Source: Bacteroidales bacterium (GTDB taxonomy: Bacteria; Bacteroidota; Bacteroidia; Bacteroidales; UBA4181). Taken from it: DNA of 10,871 bases. Each line of letters starts with the position of its first letter. Positions within the stretch are counted from its first letter, which is position 1. The stretch spans positions 1 to 10,871 of the forward strand of contig JAIRLS010000181.1 of assembly GCA_031259205.1 (NCBI GenBank). Reading direction: 5' to 3'. The position numbers and the translations under genes were made by a program. The notes under the pieces are model-generated. The model did not search any database, was not told the origin of the DNA, and worked only from the letters and a program-made list of their open reading frames with translations. Of this stretch, positions 8,201 through 10,871 are shown in pieces.

Positions 8201-8307
8201 GCGGGATGCTGTTCGGAACCATTCTCACGCTGTTTATCGTGCCTGTGATGTACACGTTCCTTACCGCTAAAAAGCGGACTGTCATTAAAGAAGAGGATTA
8301 TTTATGA
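5263..8307 (+). CDS. RND-family efflux transporter, inner-membrane pump (HAE1/AcrB type)
   Basis: This is a proton-driven export pump of the hydrophobe/amphiphile efflux-1 branch. It works as a trimer in the inner membrane and passes substrate through a periplasmic adaptor to an outer-membrane channel. The 1014-aa length is usual for the family. TM1 is at about 11-29. The first porter region spans about 30-330 and contains SYPGANAEIID. TM2-6 lie in about 332-480, with the proton-relay pair D400 and D401 in VVDDAIVVMENI. TM7 is at about 524-543 and the second porter region about 544-840. TM8-12 lie in about 846-1003, with the relay lysine K912 in GLITKNGILIVEFAN. All three relay residues are present, so it should be active. 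Start 5263 (MSFASTSIKRP) fits the family start better than the in-frame ATG at 5248. The next gene overlaps its stop. No adaptor gene is adjacent. Substrates cannot be told from sequence. Confidence 0.96.
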   Translation: MSFASTSIKRPVLAIVISLVIVIFGMIGFTSLPVREYPSVDPPIINVMTSYPGANAEIIDSQITEILEASINGIAGIRTLTSTSSDGYSNIVVEFELGVDMEAAANDVRDRVSRVQNRLPKDCNPPTVSKTDSDSNPIIMLAVRSDKRNPLDLTDVADRMFKERLQTIPGISEIAIYGEKRYAIRVTLDPDRLAAYQLTAAEVSAQISAENVELPSGQIEGTNINLTVRTLGLLRTPQEFENLIIKGVNGVPVKLSDIGYSMFAAENEKTITKFNGEPCVILAILPQSGANNVEISDRFYQRLEEIKLDMPEDITPMVINDTSNFVRNSIEEVEETIVIAFLLVVIIIFLFLRNWRTTLIPILAIPVSLIGTFFIMYLFGFSINVLTLLSIVLAVGLVVDDAIVVMENIFVKIEEGMSPIEAAFKGSKEIYFAIISTTVVLVCVFMPVVFLSGITGRLFREFGIAIAGAVIISAFVALSLTPMMCSKILSHSSSQNKFYLMTEKFFVSFTEGYTDMLAGFVRKRWIAVAIIIAAFGAIVLLFVNLKTELAPLEDRSRITLRISMPEGTSYESFCQYIDEIADMVQDSVPELAGCQSMVRNNFGFVRAFLVDPAQRERTQQILADKLLQDTRLMTKGKILITQDPTIGDRRSGQGVQYVIQANSIEKLREILPVFMDEVQKSSAFAFSDVNLKFTKPELVVNVDREKARLLNVSTTAIAQTMQLAYAGQRIGYFTMNGKQYQIIEEVGKTDRNQPSKLPALYVRSGNGDMIQLDNLLSDTVKSNTPSLYRFNRYVSATVSTIMAPGYSLGDGINEMDKIADRILDDTFKTDLSGQARELNESSNSIYFAFMLALVLVYLILAAQFESFRDPLVIMFSVPMALVGTLLSLWYFNQTINIFSEIGIIMLIGLITKNGILIVEFANQRREQGYSIFKAVLDAASSRLRPILMTSLATIFGILPIALALGAGAESRVSMGIAVVGGMLFGTILTLFIVPVMYTFLTAKKRTVIKEEDYL

Positions 8308-9692
8308 TAACCGGAAAAATAATTTACCCTATGATCAAAAAAAGCGTTTTGCTACTGACGATAGGTTGCTGCACGCAACTTCCCGCACAGGAAATCCGGC
8401 AGATTCCTTTAAAATATTCCGTTGAAACTTCCGATCTTCCGGTGCTCACGCTGAAAGACGCCATTACGGAAGGTCTGGAAAACAATTACCGCGTCCGCAT
8501 TGAAAAGAACAACGTACAGGTAAGCAGTAACAATGCCTCTATCGGCAACGCCGGCATGTTGCCCTCGATCGCGCTCAACGGAACGATTAGCGAAAGCGTC
8601 GCCGACAGCCATCTGAAATATTTTTCGGATTTAAACCGTCCGGATCAGGACAAATCCGGCGCCATATCGGACAATATGAACGCTAACCTTGCGTTGAACT
8701 GGACCTTGTTCGACGGCATGAGCATGTTCGCCAACTATCATCGTTTGAAAGAATTGGAACTGATGGGCAAAGAACAAATGAGGGCCGCCATGCAGGAAAC
8801 CGTCGCTTCCATCATCAATGCCTACTTCGACATCGTCACCTGCCGGAAAGAACTGGAAGCCGTCGGGCATATCCTGCTGATTTCAAAACAACGAACGCAC
8901 AGCGCCAACGACATGTTCCGCGCCGGAAAAGTATCAAAAGTCGATTTGCTCTCCGCACAAGTGGACTACAATGCAGACACCTCTTCATACATCCAGTTGA
9001 ACGCCGAACTGATGGACGCCAAAATCCGGTTGAACCGCCTGCTGGCAAGAGATATCGTCACCGACTTCAGCGTGGAAGATTCGATTGCAATCGACAGGTC
9101 GCTGAATTATAAGGATATTCACGACAAAGCCATCGCCGAAAACCCGGAAATAACGCTTTCGCGAATGTCGGTAAACGAGGCCATCTTCTCGCTAAAGGCA
9201 GTGCAGGGCGCCCGCCTCCCGCAAGTCCGCTTCACTTCGTCCTATACGCTGGTCAATCAGCAAAACGGAACAGGACAAATCGAAACTACGCGATCCGGAA
9301 CGCTGAATTACGGCGTCACGGCAAGCATACCGCTGTTCGACGGCCTGAACCTCAAAAGACAGATAAAAAACGCCCGGCTGAATAAAGAAAATGCCGACCT
9401 CGTCTACGAAGAAACACAAAAAGAAATCGAAGCGCGGGTAGCCACTGCCTTTAACGCATACGAAGTCAATCGCAATCTGGCCGCCTTCGAAAAGGCCAAC
9501 CTGAGCATAGCGGCCGAGAACCTCGACATGTCGATGGAACGCTACCATTACGGCGCTATCTCGGCAGTCGAACTCCGCGAAGTACAACGCAGCTACCTGT
9601 CGGCAACCAACAGGATGATCGTCGCCGTGTACAATGCCAAAATAGCCGAAACTGCGTTGAAACTGCTTACCGGAGAAATGATGAAACTCTGA
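8304..9692 (+). CDS. TolC-family outer-membrane efflux channel protein
   Basis: This is the outer-membrane factor expected to form the exit duct for the pump encoded upstream. The ATGA overlap at 8304-8307 points to translational coupling. The protein is 462 aa, a normal length, with two OEP repeats at about 48-235 (LTLKDAITEGLENNYRVRI) and about 275-455, each mostly long coiled-coil helices. Motifs such as GMLPSIALNG and GARLPQVRFTSSYTL are typical strand entries. The N-terminus is a signal peptide ending LPAQ. An alternative ATG at 8331 (MIKKSVLLLTIG...) would give a cleaner signal peptide, but AGAGGA at 8292-8297 sits well before 8304, so I keep the upstream start. LTIGC is a weak lipobox-like match, since Leu is not at -3, so lipidation is possible but unproven. 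Substrate range is unknown. Confidence 0.94.
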   Translation: MITGKIIYPMIKKSVLLLTIGCCTQLPAQEIRQIPLKYSVETSDLPVLTLKDAITEGLENNYRVRIEKNNVQVSSNNASIGNAGMLPSIALNGTISESVADSHLKYFSDLNRPDQDKSGAISDNMNANLALNWTLFDGMSMFANYHRLKELELMGKEQMRAAMQETVASIINAYFDIVTCRKELEAVGHILLISKQRTHSANDMFRAGKVSKVDLLSAQVDYNADTSSYIQLNAELMDAKIRLNRLLARDIVTDFSVEDSIAIDRSLNYKDIHDKAIAENPEITLSRMSVNEAIFSLKAVQGARLPQVRFTSSYTLVNQQNGTGQIETTRSGTLNYGVTASIPLFDGLNLKRQIKNARLNKENADLVYEETQKEIEARVATAFNAYEVNRNLAAFEKANLSIAAENLDMSMERYHYGAISAVELREVQRSYLSATNRMIVAVYNAKIAETALKLLTGEMMKL

Positions 9693-9698
9693 CGGACA

Positions 9699-9721
9699 GT
9701 AAAAAAAATACTTTTTTTTAC
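9699..9721. terminator. A/T inverted repeat after the OMF gene
   Basis: GTAAAAAAAA (9699-9708) and TTTTTTTTAC (9712-9721) are perfect reverse complements around a TAC loop, starting six bases after the OMF stop. The position and T-rich right arm suggest a terminator for the efflux operon. The stem has almost no G-C pairs, so it would be weak. It also overlaps where the -33 part of the atpF promoter would fall. Confidence 0.4.
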
Positions 9722-9770
9722 GACAATGATGTAAAAGATATTATCTTTGCAGATATAATGACAATGATGT
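9722..9770. repeat. 11-bp direct repeat flanking the atpF promoter motif
   Basis: GACAATGATGT occurs at 9722-9732 and again, identically, at 9760-9770, 38 bases apart. The predicted -7 element lies in the spacer, which also contains the related pair AGATATTA and AGATATAA. It could be a paired binding site or the remnant of a duplication. Confidence 0.6.
9742..9749 (+). promoter_or_regulatory. Predicted promoter -7 element for atpF-atpH
   Basis: TATCTTTG matches the Bacteroidota TAnnTTTG element exactly and lies 57 bases before the atpF ATG. The -33 region falls in the T-run of the inverted repeat and has no clear TTG. If real, the ATPase segment is transcribed separately from the efflux operon. 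Confidence 0.5.
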
Positions 9771-9806
9771 CGCAATAGAATAAAAAAACATAAAATATTA
9801 ATAGTT

Positions 9807-10301
9807 ATGCAATTAGTGACTCCTGATATTGGATTGTTGTTCTGGATGCTGGTATCCTTCCTGACCGTACTGTTTCTGTTGAAAAAATTTGCATGGAAGC
9901 CCATTTTAACCATGTTGCACAAACGGGAGGAATCCATCGAACAGGCATTGAAATCGGCAGACCGCGCCCGGGAAGAGATGCACAAAATGCGTGCCGACAA
10001 TGAAAAAATTTTGGCGGAAGCCCGTGCGGAACGCGAACGCATCTACCACGAAGCAAAGGAAATGAAAGAAAAAATCATTGCCGAAGCCCGCGAACAAGCC
10101 AAAAAAGAACAAAACCGCATCATAGACGAAACCCAAACACTGATTCGGACGGAGAAAAATGCCGCTATTAAAGAAATACGCTCCATCTCCGCCGAACTTT
10201 CCGTACGGATTGCGGAAAAACTCCTTCGGCACGAGTTGAGCAAGGATCAACAGCAAAAAGACCTGCTGGAAAAACTGACCGACGATCTGCCCATGAACTA
10301 A
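9807..10301 (+). CDS. atpF: F-type ATP synthase subunit b
   Basis: This is the peripheral stalk subunit of the F1Fo ATP synthase. It anchors in the membrane and runs up alongside F1, holding it still against rotation together with delta. The 164-aa protein opens with TPDIGLLFWMLVSFLTVLFLL, giving one membrane helix at about 9-27. From about 35 to 140 it is a long charged coiled coil rich in Ala, Glu, Lys and Arg (EEMHKMRADNEKILAEARAE). Length and layout are normal. atpH follows after 13 bases. The upstream neighbour is the OMF gene, not the expected atpE/atpB, with a 114-base AT-rich gap containing a promoter-like motif. Confidence 0.94.
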   Translation: MQLVTPDIGLLFWMLVSFLTVLFLLKKFAWKPILTMLHKREESIEQALKSADRAREEMHKMRADNEKILAEARAERERIYHEAKEMKEKIIAEAREQAKKEQNRIIDETQTLIRTEKNAAIKEIRSISAELSVRIAEKLLRHELSKDQQQKDLLEKLTDDLPMN

Positions 10302-10314
10302 TCACACAAAAAAC

Positions 10315-10854
10315 ATGAACAGCAGCATCATCTCCACCCGCTATGCAAAAGCCCTGCTTCTGGCAGGTATCGAACACAAGTGCCTTGAAAAAATAAAGGA
10401 GGACATGCGCCTCCTGCATCTTTCCCTCAATGAAAATCCCATTTTCAGACAATTACTGGAAAGCCCTGTAGTGAAACCCGTGCAAAAACACAAAGTAATG
10501 GACGAACTGCTGACCACAAAAATCCACCCGATGACGCTCTGCTTCGTGCATGTACTCATCAAAAACAAACGCGACCCGATGCTGCACGACGTCACGCGGC
10601 GTTTTATCCGGTTATACGACACACACATGGGCATCCAACACGCCCACATTACCTCCGCTATCGAACTGGACGACCAGATAAAAAACAGCCTGAAAAAAAA
10701 ATTGAACGAACTGTGCCGCGCCGACGTACAACTCACTTCCGAAGCCAATACCAGCCTGATAGGTGGCTTTATCCTCCGCATAAACGACCGGCAGTATGAT
10801 GCAAGCCTGTCGTCGAGCCTGCAACGAATCAAAAAAGAAATGGTAAAAAATTGA
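10315..10854 (+). CDS. atpH: F-type ATP synthase subunit delta
   Basis: This is the delta (OSCP) subunit, which caps F1 and joins it to the b-subunit stalk. The 179-aa protein has the usual length and two-part form. The N-terminal helical domain starts STRYAKALLLAGIE (about 4-17). The C-terminal conserved block is LIGGFILRINDRQYDASLSSS at about 147-167, a family signature. It is almost certainly co-transcribed with atpF, 13 bases upstream. Only 17 bases remain after its stop. atpA (alpha) would be expected next, but its start is not visible. Confidence 0.94.
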   Translation: MNSSIISTRYAKALLLAGIEHKCLEKIKEDMRLLHLSLNENPIFRQLLESPVVKPVQKHKVMDELLTTKIHPMTLCFVHVLIKNKRDPMLHDVTRRFIRLYDTHMGIQHAHITSAIELDDQIKNSLKKKLNELCRADVQLTSEANTSLIGGFILRINDRQYDASLSSSLQRIKKEMVKN

Positions 10855-10871
10855 AAGCAAATGATTTGTAC

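Noticed and set aside
10861..10871. ATG at 10861 as a possible start of atpA
   Set aside because: Only three full codons are visible (ATG ATT TGT) and they do not resemble an AtpA N-terminus. The real start is probably beyond the window.

Overview
The window looks like an accessory-free but rearranged stretch of a Bacteroidota chromosome, most likely order Bacteroidales and outside the genus Bacteroides. Four signs point there. LpxC is fused to FabZ in one protein and followed by lpxA, an arrangement typical of this phylum. A secreted subtilase ends in a type IX secretion (T9SS) sorting domain. The promoter-like sites match the Bacteroidota TAnnTTTG -7 element rather than a sigma-70 -10 box. 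Start codons are preceded by A-rich leaders rather than Shine-Dalgarno sites. The F-type ATP synthase genes argue against Porphyromonas, which is known for a V-type enzyme.

Layout. Positions 1-242 are non-coding, with a short direct repeat and a perfect REP-like hairpin. Positions 243-2465 hold lpxC-fabZ and lpxA on the + strand, the first steps of lipid A synthesis plus the beta-hydroxyacyl-ACP dehydratase. A convergent subtilisin-like protease gene follows on the - strand (4912 down to 2489), and its stop lies 23 bases from the lpxA stop. Positions 4913-5262 form a divergent promoter region between the protease and an efflux operon. Positions 5263-9692 carry an RND (HAE1/AcrB-type) inner-membrane pump and a TolC-type outer-membrane factor that overlap by 4 bases. 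Positions 9693-9806 are a short AT-rich regulatory gap with an inverted repeat, an 11-bp direct repeat and a promoter-like motif. Positions 9807-10854 carry atpF and atpH (F-ATPase b and delta subunits), and atpA is expected beyond the window end.

How the genes relate. Apart from the ATPase genes, everything concerns the cell envelope: lipid A precursor synthesis, a protease predicted to be exported across the outer membrane, and a drug/solute efflux pump. I found no clear novel system. The notable features are organisational. The RND-OMF pair has no periplasmic adaptor gene beside it. The ATPase segment starts at atpF without atpB/atpE upstream and has its own promoter-like region. The protease has two alanines in place of the glycines of the HGTHVAG motif, directly after an in-frame 18-bp tandem duplication. 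Several small repeats lie in the regulatory gaps.
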